This document shows positions 51,873 to 60,913 of a stretch of 64,000 nucleotides of DNA, piece by piece. Source of the stretch: Pseudomonas sp. R84 (GTDB lineage Bacteria > Pseudomonadota > Gammaproteobacteria > Pseudomonadales > Pseudomonadaceae); contig NZ_CP019426.1 of assembly GCF_009834515.1 (NCBI RefSeq), positions 981,501-1,045,500 on the forward strand. Reading direction: 5' to 3'. The notes under the pieces were generated by a model. The model made no database searches and was not told where the DNA came from. It saw only the letters and a list, made by a program, of their open reading frames with translations. Within the stretch, counting starts at the first letter, position 1. Every line of letters starts with the position of its first letter. The translations under genes and the position numbers were made by a program.

Positions 51873-52227
51873 TCATCTCTCCTTGTAGCCGACCGAGATG
51901 ACGGGCAGATGTTCCCGTCGATTTTTTCAGTGTTAAAAATGCCTGCACGTTCGCTGCCGTTCTCCGCTAAATGCCAGTTATCTTCAATAGGCTCGACATC
52001 CCCGACGTTCCCCGCAAAGACAGTCTCAATGGCGTAATTTGAGTTGTCTTAAGGGGGGCATCAGCCAGCCGGTGCCCAGCGCTGGTGTTCATTTTTCTTT
52101 CCAGACGTGAAGCGATGAAAATTTACGGTGCAAGCTTGCGAACGTTAAGTCCCGCATGGGGTATCGCAGACCATCGCTGCAAACTTGCCGCACCTATCAC
52201 GACAAACCGGTGACCAGCCCATTTGAT

Positions 52228-52989
52228 TCAGGATTTCTCGATCGACTTGCACAGCACCACTCGATCCTTAAGGTGTAACTCCTCAGGTAATGAAACTTTG
52301 TTCATCGCCAGAATGAAATCCATCCACTGGTTTTGCTGTTTCAAGAGACGCTCGAGTTGTTTCTCACTGGAATCGTTTGGGGGGTTGTCAAAAACATAGG
52401 GATGGCAACCGGAAAAGCCGTTGGGTACCGTAGAGAGAAGCGAATAATCACGCTCGTAATCCATGTTGCTCTTGACCATCGAGTAGGTCCGCCAACTGGT
52501 GTACGACAGCGCGCCGAGGACAAGAATGCCTAGCACGGGGAATGCGATCCGCCAGCGCAGTGGAGTGGGATACGCCTTGGCCAAGGCTCTGCGAGTCATG
52601 AAATCGGTGATTTTCCTTCCATTCACCAGAACCTGCACAACCTCGAAGTCCCGTGGGTTGTAAATCGAGATATCGACTTCTTCATTGGGCGGAACCTGTT
52701 TGAGCACCAGTTCCTTGTCCGCCGCATTGTGTTCCCATTTCACGGCTGCTTCGTGTCGAGAGTACGTGATAAGCGGGACGAATTCGAAGTTTCCCCGGTA
52801 CAGCAATTTGACGTCAGCCAGGGTTGAATCCGACTCGTTATAAAGTGCGATTTGCGTGCAGGTGTAACGAGTTTCCCCAGTCACCATCTCTGCTGGAGCG
52901 TGATACAGATAAGGCCCCATCGTTGTCCAGCCAATGGCATCTGGCAGATCTTTACGTAGCGAGTTCAGGGCTGCAATTTGATCGATCAT
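52228..52989 (-). CDS. Unrecognised single-pass membrane protein
   Basis: 253 residues; I do not recognise the family. ATG 52989 has AAGGA 7 bases upstream. Residues 1-140 look like a beta-rich soluble domain (TRYTCTQIALYNESDSTLADVKLLYRG would suit an Ig-like sandwich). One membrane helix lies at about 146-166 (WRIAFPVLGILVLGALSYTSW), and an 85-residue C-terminal domain with two cysteines follows. No signal peptide is present. Basic residues before the helix place the N-domain in the cytoplasm. GC content looks lower than that of the neighbours, and it lies alone between speC and the opu operon, so it may be accessory DNA. Confidence 0.75.
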   Translation of the reverse strand: MIDQIAALNSLRKDLPDAIGWTTMGPYLYHAPAEMVTGETRYTCTQIALYNESDSTLADVKLLYRGNFEFVPLITYSRHEAAVKWEHNAADKELVLKQVPPNEEVDISIYNPRDFEVVQVLVNGRKITDFMTRRALAKAYPTPLRWRIAFPVLGILVLGALSYTSWRTYSMVKSNMDYERDYSLLSTVPNGFSGCHPYVFDNPPNDSSEKQLERLLKQQNQWMDFILAMNKVSLPEELHLKDRVVLCKSIEKS

Positions 52990-53121
52990 GCAAGGGTCCT
53001 TGATCGGTTCGCGCGGACGTCATTATCCGCAAACCACGATGCTATCGGCTTGTATGTGTTCCGATCAATTCAACTCATTGCAGATGATCAGGGGCTGCTG
53101 TGGCAGCCCCATTTCAAGTGG

Positions 53122-54276
53122 TTACGCCACTGCCTCCGCCGGCGAGACGATGCTGGTCTTCATCCCGCGCGAACGACCCGAACTCAGATACGCCGCAATC
53201 GACTCCTGCGTGACCTCACCGAGGAACACCCGCTCGGCGTCCATCACCGGCAGCCACGAACGGTTGAACTCGTACATGCGCGACAGCAGGATGCGCAAAT
53301 GCTCGTCGTACGCCGCTGTGGCATTGAACTCGCGCAGGAATTGCGCGCAGGTGCCGGTCTGGCGATGCAGATCACGACGACGCACATAACCCAGCGCCTT
53401 GTTCTCGGCACAGGTGACCACCACGTAGCGACGGTCATGCTCATCCATCAATTCCAGCGCATCAGCCACCGGCGTCTCCGGGCTCACCGATGGTGCGTTG
53501 TCCGCCGCATCTTCTGCCTTCACCAACAACAGACGCTTGAGCGTGCTGTCCTGGCCGACGAAGTTGCTGACAAAGTCGTCTGCCGGGTGCGCGAGCAGCG
53601 TGTCCGGATGATCGATTTGCAGCAGTTTGCCGGCACGGAAGATAGCGATCTTGTCGCCGAGTTTGATCGCTTCGTCGATGTCGTGGCTGACCATGATCAC
53701 GGTCTTGTTCAGCGCGCGCTGCATTTCGAAGAATTCGTTCTGGATCATCTCGCGGTTGATCGGATCGACCGCGCCGAATGGTTCGTCCATCAGCAGCAGC
53801 GGCGCATCGGCCGCCAGTGCGCGGATCACGCCGATGCGCTGTTGCTGACCACCGGATAGTTCACGCGGATAGCGATGCAGATACTGCTTGGGTTCGAGCT
53901 TGATCATGCTCATCAACTCGCGGGCGCGGTCGTGGCATTTCTGTTTGTCCCAGCCGAGCAGTTTCGGCACGACGACGATGTTCTCTTCGATGGTCATGTT
54001 CGGGAACAGGCCGATCTGCTGGATCACGTAGCCGATGTTGCGGCGCAGGGTCACTTCGTCGAGGTCGGTGGTGTCTTCGCCGTTGATGAGGATCTTGCCC
54101 GAGGTCGGTTTGATCAGGCGGTTGATCATCTTCAGCGTGGTGCTTTTGCCGCAACCCGATGGCCCGAGGAACACACAGATTTCGCCTTCATTGACGGTCA
54201 GGCTTACCGAGTCCACGGCTTTGACGTCTTTGCCGTTGCTTTGGAAAGTTTTGCTGAGGTTTTGAAGTTCGATCAT
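53122..54276 (-). CDS. opuCA: Osmoprotectant (glycine betaine/choline/carnitine) ABC importer ATPase with CBS domains
   Basis: 384 residues from ATG 54276 (MIELQNLSKTFQ, AAGGA upstream). Walker A is GPSGCGKST, the signature is ELSGGQQQRI, Walker B is LLLMDEPF, and the H-loop is VSHDIDEA. The C-terminal third holds CBS repeats (VSPETPVADALELMDEHDRRYVVV), which sense ionic strength in OpuC-type transporters. It overlaps the upstream permease by ATGA and is the last gene of a four-gene minus-strand operon. The name follows OpuC by architecture; the exact substrate is inferred. Confidence 0.9.
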   Translation of the reverse strand: MIELQNLSKTFQSNGKDVKAVDSVSLTVNEGEICVFLGPSGCGKSTTLKMINRLIKPTSGKILINGEDTTDLDEVTLRRNIGYVIQQIGLFPNMTIEENIVVVPKLLGWDKQKCHDRARELMSMIKLEPKQYLHRYPRELSGGQQQRIGVIRALAADAPLLLMDEPFGAVDPINREMIQNEFFEMQRALNKTVIMVSHDIDEAIKLGDKIAIFRAGKLLQIDHPDTLLAHPADDFVSNFVGQDSTLKRLLLVKAEDAADNAPSVSPETPVADALELMDEHDRRYVVVTCAENKALGYVRRRDLHRQTGTCAQFLREFNATAAYDEHLRILLSRMYEFNRSWLPVMDAERVFLGEVTQESIAAYLSSGRSRGMKTSIVSPAEAVA

Positions 54277-54926
54277 TTGAGCAGTCCTTTTGGAGTCAAC
54301 GAGCGTTGCAGCCATTGGAGAAACAGGTCAGCGAAAATGGCCAGAAGACTGACCAGCAGCGCGCCGACGATCAGCATCGACATGTCACTGCGGCTGATGG
54401 AGGCGAGGATCAACACACCGAGGCCGCCGGCGCCGATGGTCGCGGCGATGGTCATCACGCCGATGTTCATCACCACGGCGGTGCGCACGCCGGCGAGGAT
54501 CACCGGCACGGCGATCGGCAACTCGACCATGCGCAGGCGCTGGCCAAAGGTCATGCCGATACCGCGTGCGGCTTCACGGATGCCTGGTTCCACGCCAGTG
54601 AGGGCGAGGTAGGTGTTGCGCATGATCGGCAGCAGTGAATAAAGGAACACCGCGGTGATCGCCGGCATCGGGCCGAGGCCCTGACCGAACTTGGAGTAGA
54701 GCGGCAGCAGCAGACCGAACAGGGCAATCGACGGCACGGTCAGCAGCACGGTGGCGCTGGCTTGCAAGGGACCGGCGAGGGTCGGAAACCGCGTCATCAG
54801 AATGCCCAACGGCACGCCAACGACAATCGCCAGTGTCACGGCGATGCCGACCAGGGTGATGTGCTGCCAGGTCAGGTGCATCACCTGCTGCCAGTCGAGG
54901 TGGGAAAAGGCGTTCAGAAATTCCAT
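54273..54926 (-). CDS. opuCB: Osmoprotectant ABC importer permease
   Basis: 217 residues with about five to six membrane spans and the binding-protein-dependent transport motif EAARGIGMTFGQRLRMVELP, which docks the ATPase. AAGGAGG precedes the ATG. It lies 12 bases after the binding-protein gene and overlaps the ATPase gene. Confidence 0.9.
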   Translation of the reverse strand: MEFLNAFSHLDWQQVMHLTWQHITLVGIAVTLAIVVGVPLGILMTRFPTLAGPLQASATVLLTVPSIALFGLLLPLYSKFGQGLGPMPAITAVFLYSLLPIMRNTYLALTGVEPGIREAARGIGMTFGQRLRMVELPIAVPVILAGVRTAVVMNIGVMTIAATIGAGGLGVLILASISRSDMSMLIVGALLVSLLAIFADLFLQWLQRSLTPKGLLK

Positions 54927-54938
54927 GACTTTTCCTCC

Positions 54939-55832
54939 TTAGTTGAGTGGGTGCTGGCGCAGGAAATCGGCAGCGACTTTCGAAGGGCTTTCGTGATCGA
55001 CATCGACCCGCGCATTGAGCTGGCGCATGGTTTCGTCATCGAACAGTTCGGCCAGCGGCTTGAGTTGCTCGGCCAGTTGCGGGTGCGCGTCGAGGTAGGC
55101 CTGACGCACCACCGGTGCGGCGGTGTAGTCGGGGAAGTAGTGCTTGTCGTCTTCCAGCAGTTTCAGGCCGAAGGCATTGAGGCGACCGTCGGTGGTGTAA
55201 ACCAGGCCGGCAAACACCTGACCGTTGCGCAGCGCGGTGTAGACCAGGCCCGCGTCCATCTGCCGGATGTTCTTGCGGCTCAGGTTCATGCCGTAGAGAT
55301 CGACCATGCCGATCAGGCCGTCGGAGCGATTGGCGAACTCGGTATCCAGCGCCACCAGATGATTGGTCTTGGCTTCAGCGCGCAGCACCTCGTTCAACTG
55401 ACTGATGTTGGTGATCTGCGGATATTCCTCAGCCACTTTTTTCGGCAGCGCGAGGGCGTAGGTGTTGCTGAATTTCGACGGCGTCAGCCAGACCAGGCCT
55501 TTTTTCGCGTCGAGTTCTTTTACCTTGGCGTAGGACTGGGCGCTGTCGAGTTTTTCGGTGACATGGTTGTAGGCCACCAGCGACACGCCGGTGTATTCCC
55601 AGAGCATGTCCAGCTGCCCGCTTTCGTGGGCGCTGCGGGCGAGGTTGCTGCCCAGGCCACCGGTGATCTGCGCGTCGTAGCCTTTGCTGCGCAGGTATTG
55701 CGCGGTGATTTCCGCGAGCAGGGTCTGCTCGGTAAACACTCGGGCGCCGAGGCGGATAACCGGTTTTTCAACGGCTTGGGCGACGCCTGCGAACAGCAGG
55801 ATGCAGCCCAGAATCAAACTAAATCGTTTCAT
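54939..55832 (-). CDS. opuCC: Osmoprotectant ABC importer periplasmic binding protein
   Basis: 297 residues with a signal peptide (MKRFSLILGCILLFAGVAQA, cut after AQA). The mature part is a type II binding protein of the OpuAC/ProX group (VIRLGARVFTEQTLLAEI, LDMLWEYTGVSLVAY, LVYTTDGRLNAFGLKLLEDD). No lipobox cysteine follows the signal, so it is free in the periplasm. AAGGAA lies upstream. Confidence 0.92.
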   Translation of the reverse strand: MKRFSLILGCILLFAGVAQAVEKPVIRLGARVFTEQTLLAEITAQYLRSKGYDAQITGGLGSNLARSAHESGQLDMLWEYTGVSLVAYNHVTEKLDSAQSYAKVKELDAKKGLVWLTPSKFSNTYALALPKKVAEEYPQITNISQLNEVLRAEAKTNHLVALDTEFANRSDGLIGMVDLYGMNLSRKNIRQMDAGLVYTALRNGQVFAGLVYTTDGRLNAFGLKLLEDDKHYFPDYTAAPVVRQAYLDAHPQLAEQLKPLAELFDDETMRQLNARVDVDHESPSKVAADFLRQHPLN

Positions 55833-55853
55833 AGGTATTCCTTCGCAAAAGCC

Positions 55854-56570
55854 TTAAGACGGGCGCAAACCGCGTTCCAGCCAGATACGGCTGGCGAGGG
55901 TGACGACGCCATCAAGCAGCAAGGCCAGCAGTGCGGTGCACGCGGCGCCGAGCAGCAGTTGCGGCTGATTGTTCAGGGCGATGCCAGGGAAGATCAGGCT
56001 GCCGAGGCTGTTGGCACCGATCAGGAACGCCAGCGGCGCGGTGCCGACGTTGATCGCCAAAGCCACGCGCACGCCACCGACGATGATCGGCACGGCGTTG
56101 GGCAATTCGACTTTCCACAGTACCTGGCGCGGGGTCATGCCGATGCCGACGGCCGCTTCTTTCAGCGAGCCCTGGACGTTTTTCAGGCCTTCGTAGGTGT
56201 TGCGCACAATCGGCAACAGGGAGGCGAGGAACAAAGCGAAGATCGCTGGGCCACTGCCAATGCCGAGGACGCCCAAGGCAATCGCGAGCACGGCCAGCGG
56301 AGGCACGGTGTTACCGATATTGAAGATCTGCATGAAGCGTTCAGCGCGGCCGACCATGGTCGGGCGACTGAGAAAGATACCGGCGGGGATGCCCACGACC
56401 AGGGCGGCCAGCATTGAAGCGAGGACGAGAATCAGATGAGCTTGCAGGTAAAACAACAAATCGTCGCGGTAGTGTTCGATCGTGTTGATGCCGATCCAGT
56501 GGACCAGCAGGGCCAGGAGCGCGATCACCACCGCACCTCCAATCAGCCCTTTGCCATAGCGGATAGCCAC
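55854..56570 (-). CDS. opuCD: Osmoprotectant ABC importer second permease
   Basis: 238 residues from GTG 56570, chosen because AAGGAG lies 7 bases upstream; the open frame to 56699 lacks such a site. It has about six spans and the EAA loop motif LKEAAVGIGMTPRQVLWKVELP. It is the first gene of the operon opuCD-CC-CB-CA. Its promoter must lie in the 330-base region shared with prfC. Confidence 0.88.
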   Translation of the reverse strand: MAIRYGKGLIGGAVVIALLALLVHWIGINTIEHYRDDLLFYLQAHLILVLASMLAALVVGIPAGIFLSRPTMVGRAERFMQIFNIGNTVPPLAVLAIALGVLGIGSGPAIFALFLASLLPIVRNTYEGLKNVQGSLKEAAVGIGMTPRQVLWKVELPNAVPIIVGGVRVALAINVGTAPLAFLIGANSLGSLIFPGIALNNQPQLLLGAACTALLALLLDGVVTLASRIWLERGLRPS

Positions 56571-56900
56571 AGGCGGACTCCTTTTTTTGTAGTCGGCGAG
56601 CGCAGTCCCGTGTGGCAAGCCGTACATGGCTGCCGGGAGAGTCGTTCGCGAAAAGTAGCCGTTTTTCAGCGCCGCAAAAGGGGGCTGAAAGCGAGCCATG
56701 AGCGCAGCCTCGTCAGGCTAACTTGCTGATTTTTCAGCCCCTGACGAAAATTCGTAACAGGGGATGGACGTCTCCGTGCTTTAAAAGGTTCCCATCTGCG
56801 GCAGCATTTGGCCACCCTTAATGTGCTCAACGGTTCGGTTATTGCATCGAGTTGGGCTATAATCGCGGCCCTTTTTTGAATCACCGCCAGGCGATTTCCC
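56571..56900. other. opu/prfC divergent intergenic region
   Basis: 330 bases. The prfC side has a perfect TATAAT at 56858-56863, with a weak TTCGGT about 18 bases upstream, as a likely promoter. CCCCTG..CAGGGG inverted arms surround 56739-56764. No opu promoter box is clear. Confidence 0.5.
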
Positions 56901-58484
56901 ATGACCAACCAGGCCGCCGAAGTCGCGAAACGCCGCACTTTCGCCATTATTTCCCACCCCGATGCCGGTAAAACCACGATCACCGAAAAGCTCCTGTTGA
57001 TGGGCAAGGCGATTGCAGTGGCCGGTACGGTGAAATCCCGTAAATCCGATCGCCATGCGACATCCGACTGGATGGAGATGGAGAAGCAGCGGGGTATTTC
57101 CATTACCACGTCGGTCATGCAGTTCCCGTATCGCGAACACATGATCAACCTGCTCGATACCCCGGGCCACGAAGACTTCTCCGAAGATACCTACCGTACC
57201 CTGACGGCGGTGGACTCGGCATTGATGGTCCTCGACGGCGGTAAAGGTGTCGAGCCACGGACCATTGCGCTGATGGACGTCTGCCGTCTGCGTGACACGC
57301 CGATCGTCAGCTTCATCAACAAACTCGACCGTGATATCCGCGACCCGATCGAACTGCTCGATGAAATCGAAGCCGTTCTTAAGATCAAGGCCGCACCGAT
57401 CACCTGGCCGATCGGTTGCTACCGCGACTTCAAGGGCGTGTACCACCTGGCCGACGACTACATCATTGTCTACACCGCCGGTCACGGTCACGAACGCACC
57501 GAAACCAAGATCATCGAGAAGCTCGACTCCGACGAAGCCCGCGCGCATTTGGGCGACGAGTACGAGCGTTTCATCGAACAGTTGGAACTGGTTCAGGGCG
57601 CCTGCCACGAATTCAACCAGCAGGAATTTCTCGACGGTCAGCTGACTCCGGTGTTCTTCGGTACTGCACTGGGCAACTTCGGTGTTGACCACGTTCTCGA
57701 TGCTGTTGTTGATTGGGCGCCGCGTCCGCTGGCCCGTGTGGCCAACGAGCGTACCGTTGAGCCAGTGGAAGAGAAGTTCTCGGGCTTCATCTTCAAGATC
57801 CAGGCGAACATGGACCCGAAACACCGCGACCGCATTGCCTTCATGCGCATTTGCTCCGGCAAGTACGAAAAAGGCATGAAGATGCGCCACGTGCGCACCG
57901 GCAAGGACGTGCGCATCGGCGACGCCTTGACGTTCTTCTCCTCCGAGCGCGAGCAGCTTGAAGAAGCCTTTGCCGGCGACATCATTGGTCTGCACAACCA
58001 CGGTACGATCCAGATCGGCGACACCTTCAGTGAAGGTGAAACCCTCGGGTTTACCGGTATCCCGCACTTTGCGCCGGAGCTGTTCCGTCGTGTGCGTCTG
58101 CGTGATCCGCTGAAGTCCAAGCAGTTGCGTCAGGGTCTGCAGCAGTTGGCTGAAGAGGGCGCGACGCAGGTGTTTTTCCCGGAGCGCAGCAACGACATCA
58201 TTCTGGGCGCCGTCGGTGTGCTGCAGTTCGATGTGGTCGCGAGTCGTTTGAAGGAGGAGTACAAGGTTGAGTGCTCGTATGAGCCGATCACTGTGTATTC
58301 CGCGCGCTGGATTGAGTGCAGCGACAAGAAGAAGCTTGAGGAGTTTTCCAACAAGGCTGTGGAGAACCTTGCCGTTGATGGCGGTGGTCACCTGACTTAC
58401 CTGGCGCCTACGCGGGTTAATCTGGCGTTGATGGAAGAGCGTTGGCCGGATGTGAAATTCCGGGCGACGCGTGAGCATCATTAA
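56901..58484 (+). CDS. prfC: Peptide chain release factor 3
   Basis: RF3 is the GTPase that recycles RF1/RF2 after peptide release. It has 527 residues. G motifs are [16 protein letters not shown], the [12 protein letters not shown] switch, [16 protein letters not shown] and NKLDRD. Domains II-III end in the REHH tail. The ATG at 56901 follows a weak AGGCGA. The gene is monocistronic, with its own terminator. Confidence 0.98.
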   Translation: MTNQAAEVAKRRTFAIISHPDAGKTTITEKLLLMGKAIAVAGTVKSRKSDRHATSDWMEMEKQRGISITTSVMQFPYREHMINLLDTPGHEDFSEDTYRTLTAVDSALMVLDGGKGVEPRTIALMDVCRLRDTPIVSFINKLDRDIRDPIELLDEIEAVLKIKAAPITWPIGCYRDFKGVYHLADDYIIVYTAGHGHERTETKIIEKLDSDEARAHLGDEYERFIEQLELVQGACHEFNQQEFLDGQLTPVFFGTALGNFGVDHVLDAVVDWAPRPLARVANERTVEPVEEKFSGFIFKIQANMDPKHRDRIAFMRICSGKYEKGMKMRHVRTGKDVRIGDALTFFSSEREQLEEAFAGDIIGLHNHGTIQIGDTFSEGETLGFTGIPHFAPELFRRVRLRDPLKSKQLRQGLQQLAEEGATQVFFPERSNDIILGAVGVLQFDVVASRLKEEYKVECSYEPITVYSARWIECSDKKKLEEFSNKAVENLAVDGGGHLTYLAPTRVNLALMEERWPDVKFRATREHH

Positions 58485-58505
58485 GTTCTGAATTGGTTTG
58501 TCCGA

Positions 58506-58540
58506 AGCCCTCTAGGTGTATGCCTAGGGGGCTTTTTTTT
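58506..58540 (+). terminator. Intrinsic terminator after prfC
   Basis: AGCCCTCTAGG (58506-58516) and CCTAGGGGGCT (58523-58533), one G-U, followed by seven T. Confidence 0.9.
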
Positions 58541-58574
58541 GCTTTGGTTTTGGGGGTATATCCGTTTTTGGGTG

Positions 58575-58860
58575 ATGGCGGCTTAGGGTTCCGCCCTTAC
58601 GGCGGGTCACTTTTTACAAACGCCTAAAAAGTAACCAAAAACGCTTGCTCCTACGTACGGCCCGCTCGCTGGGGCTCGGGGTTCCTTCGCTGCGGGATCG
58701 ATCCGGGCGCAGCGTCTACGGTTTGCTTCGCTGCACCTCCTTTCGCTGTGTTTGGCTTCGCCAAACGGTCGCTGCGCTCCCATGCCCGGATCAATCCCTC
58801 CACTCAGCCTTCCGACTTCGCCCTACAGATCAAGAGCTGCAGCCGAGCTAACGCTCATCC
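58575..58860. repeat. Dispersed Pseudomonas repeat with AAAAAGTAACCAAAAACGC core
   Basis: The segment GGGTTCCGCCCTTACGGCGG, then CACTTTTTACAAACGCCTAA, AAAGTAACCAAAAACGCTTG and TTCGCTGCGGGATCGATCCG is of a kind I recall recurring many times in Pseudomonas genomes, usually misread as short ORFs. No intact protein is encoded here. There is only one copy in this window. Confidence 0.6.
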
Positions 58861-58914
58861 TGTCGAGTGGTGAAGAGCACGGCGTGGTCGGCTTTGGATT
58901 TGTGGTGGATTTTC

Positions 58915-59066
58915 CCCTCACCCCAGCCCTCTCCCAAGGGAGAGGGAGCCGATTTGTGGGCTTTTCAAGATCTGAGTTCGACTCGGTATTTCACGTCGGC
59001 GTAGCTCTTGTAATCACTGCGGTCAGTCCCCTCTCCCTCTGGGAGAGGGCTAGGGTGAGGGGCTTT
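58915..59066. repeat. Dispersed CTC-rich terminal-repeat element, copy 3
   Basis: The ends are CCCTCACCCCAGCCCTCTCC and GAGAGGGCTAGGGTGAGGGG. The interior, read on the minus strand, is TACGCCGACGTGAAATACCG followed by TCTTGAAAAGCCC, aligned with copy 2 at 50225 onward. It is inserted in opposite orientation to copy 2. Confidence 0.85.
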
Positions 59067-59208
59067 TGATCTTCGGCACGGTTTTAACGCGCGCAATGGC
59101 TGTAGGACGACTCGGTTTTTCGTGATCTCGATGCACTTGAACGCGACAACCTGCCAACTGACCGTTAGTGTTCCAGCTCCACGCAAGTCGCTTTGAGAGG
59201 TCAATGGA

Positions 59209-60405
59209 ATGACGAGTCGCCTGACTCACTTGCTACGGCTGAACGGCTATTTCGGCGCAATGGCCTGGGTGCTCGCGGCGCTGTTGTTCATCAATCGCTT
59301 GAGCAGCATGGTCAAGCTGTTCATGGCGCTCTACCTGCGTCACGAGCTGGGGCTGGCGATTGAGACGGTTGGCTGGCTGTTGTCGGCGTACGGCGCGGGG
59401 TTGCTGGTCGGTTCGATGCTCGGTGGCTGGCTCAGTGATCATGTGCGCACGGCGCGGCTGACGGCGGCGCTGTTCTTTATTTCGGTGTGGGTGCTGATGC
59501 TGTTGGGGCTGGTCACGCAAGTGCCGTTGCTGGCGGCTTTGCTGTTGCTCAGCGGTACCATCGATGGGGCTATTCGCACGCTGCATCAGCGGCTGATCAT
59601 GGAATATTGCGAGGTGGCGCAGCGCTCGCGCGCGCAGGCTTTGAGCCGGGTTGCGCGCAACCTTGGGATGGCCGCCGCCGGTGTCGCGGGCGGGGTGTTG
59701 GCGCAGACCGATTTTCGCTGGGTGTTTTTCGGCAGCGCGGCGATGACGTTGTTGGCGCTGCTCTGGTTTGTTCGCACCACGTGGCAACGACCGGTGCTGA
59801 TCAATGACGAAAAGTCCACGGATGACTCAGGTTCCGGGGTGCCGTATCGCGACAAACCGTTCCTCTGGTTGCTGGCGGCGACGGCCGTGCTTGGCATCGC
59901 GTTTGATACGGTCTACAGCACACTGGGTAACTATCTGCGTGATTACTATCAGTTGAGCACCGAGGCGATCGGTTGGCAGTTCGGCCTCAATGCGTTGTTG
60001 GTGATTGCCCTGCAGATTCCGCTGTCGCATTGGGGCGAGCGCTGGGGTATGCGCCGGCAAATGCTGCTCGGCAGTGTGTTACTGGCTTGCGGGTTGGGCA
60101 TGCTGCCGTTCGGTTCCGGGCTGTTTTACGTCTGCTTGTCGACGCTGATCTGGACCTTGGGCGAGGCCTTTTTCATGCCGCCGCTGAATGTGCTGGCCAT
60201 GCGTTTTGCCCAAGGCGGTAAAAGCGGTCAGTACTTCGGCCTGTTCTTTATGAGCTGGAGCGCCAGTGCGCTGTTGTCACCGGTACTCAGTGGCCAGTTG
60301 TACGGTCATTTCGGCGGCCACAGTGTGTGGCTGGCGAGTGCGCTGATGGTGTTGATTTCCATCCCGCTGACTTGGCAGGCCACGCGCGTGCGCCCGGTCG
60401 CTTAG
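59209..60405 (+). CDS. Major facilitator superfamily transporter
   Basis: 398 residues with 12 predicted spans in two halves. The cytoplasmic loop after span 2 has the MFS motif GGWLSDHVRTARL, and the central loop (DEKSTDDSGSGVPYRDK) separates the halves. It looks like a drug/H+ antiporter-type exporter of the DHA1 group, but the substrate cannot be read from sequence. GAGAGG lies upstream of the ATG. It is alone, with no adjacent regulator. Confidence 0.88.
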   Translation: MTSRLTHLLRLNGYFGAMAWVLAALLFINRLSSMVKLFMALYLRHELGLAIETVGWLLSAYGAGLLVGSMLGGWLSDHVRTARLTAALFFISVWVLMLLGLVTQVPLLAALLLLSGTIDGAIRTLHQRLIMEYCEVAQRSRAQALSRVARNLGMAAAGVAGGVLAQTDFRWVFFGSAAMTLLALLWFVRTTWQRPVLINDEKSTDDSGSGVPYRDKPFLWLLAATAVLGIAFDTVYSTLGNYLRDYYQLSTEAIGWQFGLNALLVIALQIPLSHWGERWGMRRQMLLGSVLLACGLGMLPFGSGLFYVCLSTLIWTLGEAFFMPPLNVLAMRFAQGGKSGQYFGLFFMSWSASALLSPVLSGQLYGHFGGHSVWLASALMVLISIPLTWQATRVRPVA

Positions 60406-60565
60406 CTGATCCCGCTATTGGCGTTATTCGAAAGCAATCTGTCTGTCGAGGGCATTTCTGCGCGCTCGATAGCGTCCTATCTGGTGAACCCGATGGATCG
60501 GAACTAGATTTTACACAGCGCCAGTCAGGCACGAATGTCTCACCTGAAAGTGGATGGAGTCAGCT

Positions 60566-60823
60566 ATGAAAAGCAGGTTGCTACGGGTTTTATTGCTGTT
60601 GAAAGTGATGGTCATGCTGTCCCTCGGCACCGCGACGGCCTGGGCCGAGTGCGAGGATCATGAATCTCAGGCGTTCAACGGACAGGTCGGGCACAGCGGC
60701 TTGATGCTCGCCAAGTCTGAGTCCGAGCCGGGCGATCAGGGGCAGGGCGGCAGCGCCGATGACGACGACTCGACCACCGATGATCCGGACACTGATGACG
60801 ACGAAGGCGATAGCCAATCGTAA
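60566..60823 (+). CDS. Small secreted highly acidic protein
   Basis: 85 residues from ATG 60566 (GGAG 6 bases upstream). A signal peptide (LLRVLLLLKVMVMLSLGTATAWA) is cut before ECEDHES. The mature part is about 58 residues with one cysteine near its start. Its last 40 residues are nearly all Asp, Glu, Ser, Gly and Thr (ADDDDSTTDDPDTDDDEGD). It is likely disordered and could bind Ca2+ or other cations in the periplasm. I do not recognise a family. A clean terminator follows, which supports a real transcription unit. Confidence 0.75.
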   Translation: MKSRLLRVLLLLKVMVMLSLGTATAWAECEDHESQAFNGQVGHSGLMLAKSESEPGDQGQGGSADDDDSTTDDPDTDDDEGDSQS

Positions 60824-60837
60824 ATCGCAGACAAAAG

Positions 60838-60886
60838 AAAACCCCTTCTGCCTCGACTGATGCGCAATCGAGGCGGAAGGGGTTTG
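60838..60886 (+). terminator. Terminator after the small acidic gene
   Basis: AACCCCTTCTGCCTCGA and TCGAGGCGGAAGGGGTT (17-base arms, one wobble) with AAAAG before and TTT after, so it can work in both directions. Confidence 0.85.
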
Positions 60887-60913
60887 GTTAACTCAGGGAT
60901 AACTCACATCCCC

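Larger units (their letters stand above)
51598..52227 (-). other. Long speC leader region (630 bases)
   Basis: No large gene is present on either strand. On the speC strand it contains a Shine-Dalgarno and small ORF (51804-51872), a GTTCG-CGC-CGAAC hairpin just after its stop, and an intrinsic terminator (51703-51739). The part beyond 51900 presumably contains the promoter, but no box pair is convincing, and it also covers the downstream flank of the 253-residue gene. Confidence 0.6.
58541..59208. other. Repeat-rich gap between prfC and the MFS gene
   Basis: 668 bases with no supportable gene. They hold a Pseudomonas dispersed repeat with broken-ORF appearance (58575-58860) and a CTC-rich element (58915-59066). 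The last 140 bases precede the MFS gene and should hold its promoter, which I could not define. Confidence 0.7.

Noticed and set aside
51829..51876. 16-codon ORF from ATG 51876 as the speC leader peptide
   Set aside because: It is only 2 bases from the Shine-Dalgarno, against 6 for the 22-codon frame. It is kept as an alternative but is less likely.
56571..56699. N-terminal extension of the opu permease to 56699
   Set aside because: GTG 56570 has AAGGAG at ideal spacing; the extension lacks a ribosome site and membrane-protein character.
58645..59069. Short open frames in the prfC-MFS gap
   Set aside because: They fall inside dispersed repeats and have no ribosome sites or conserved domains.
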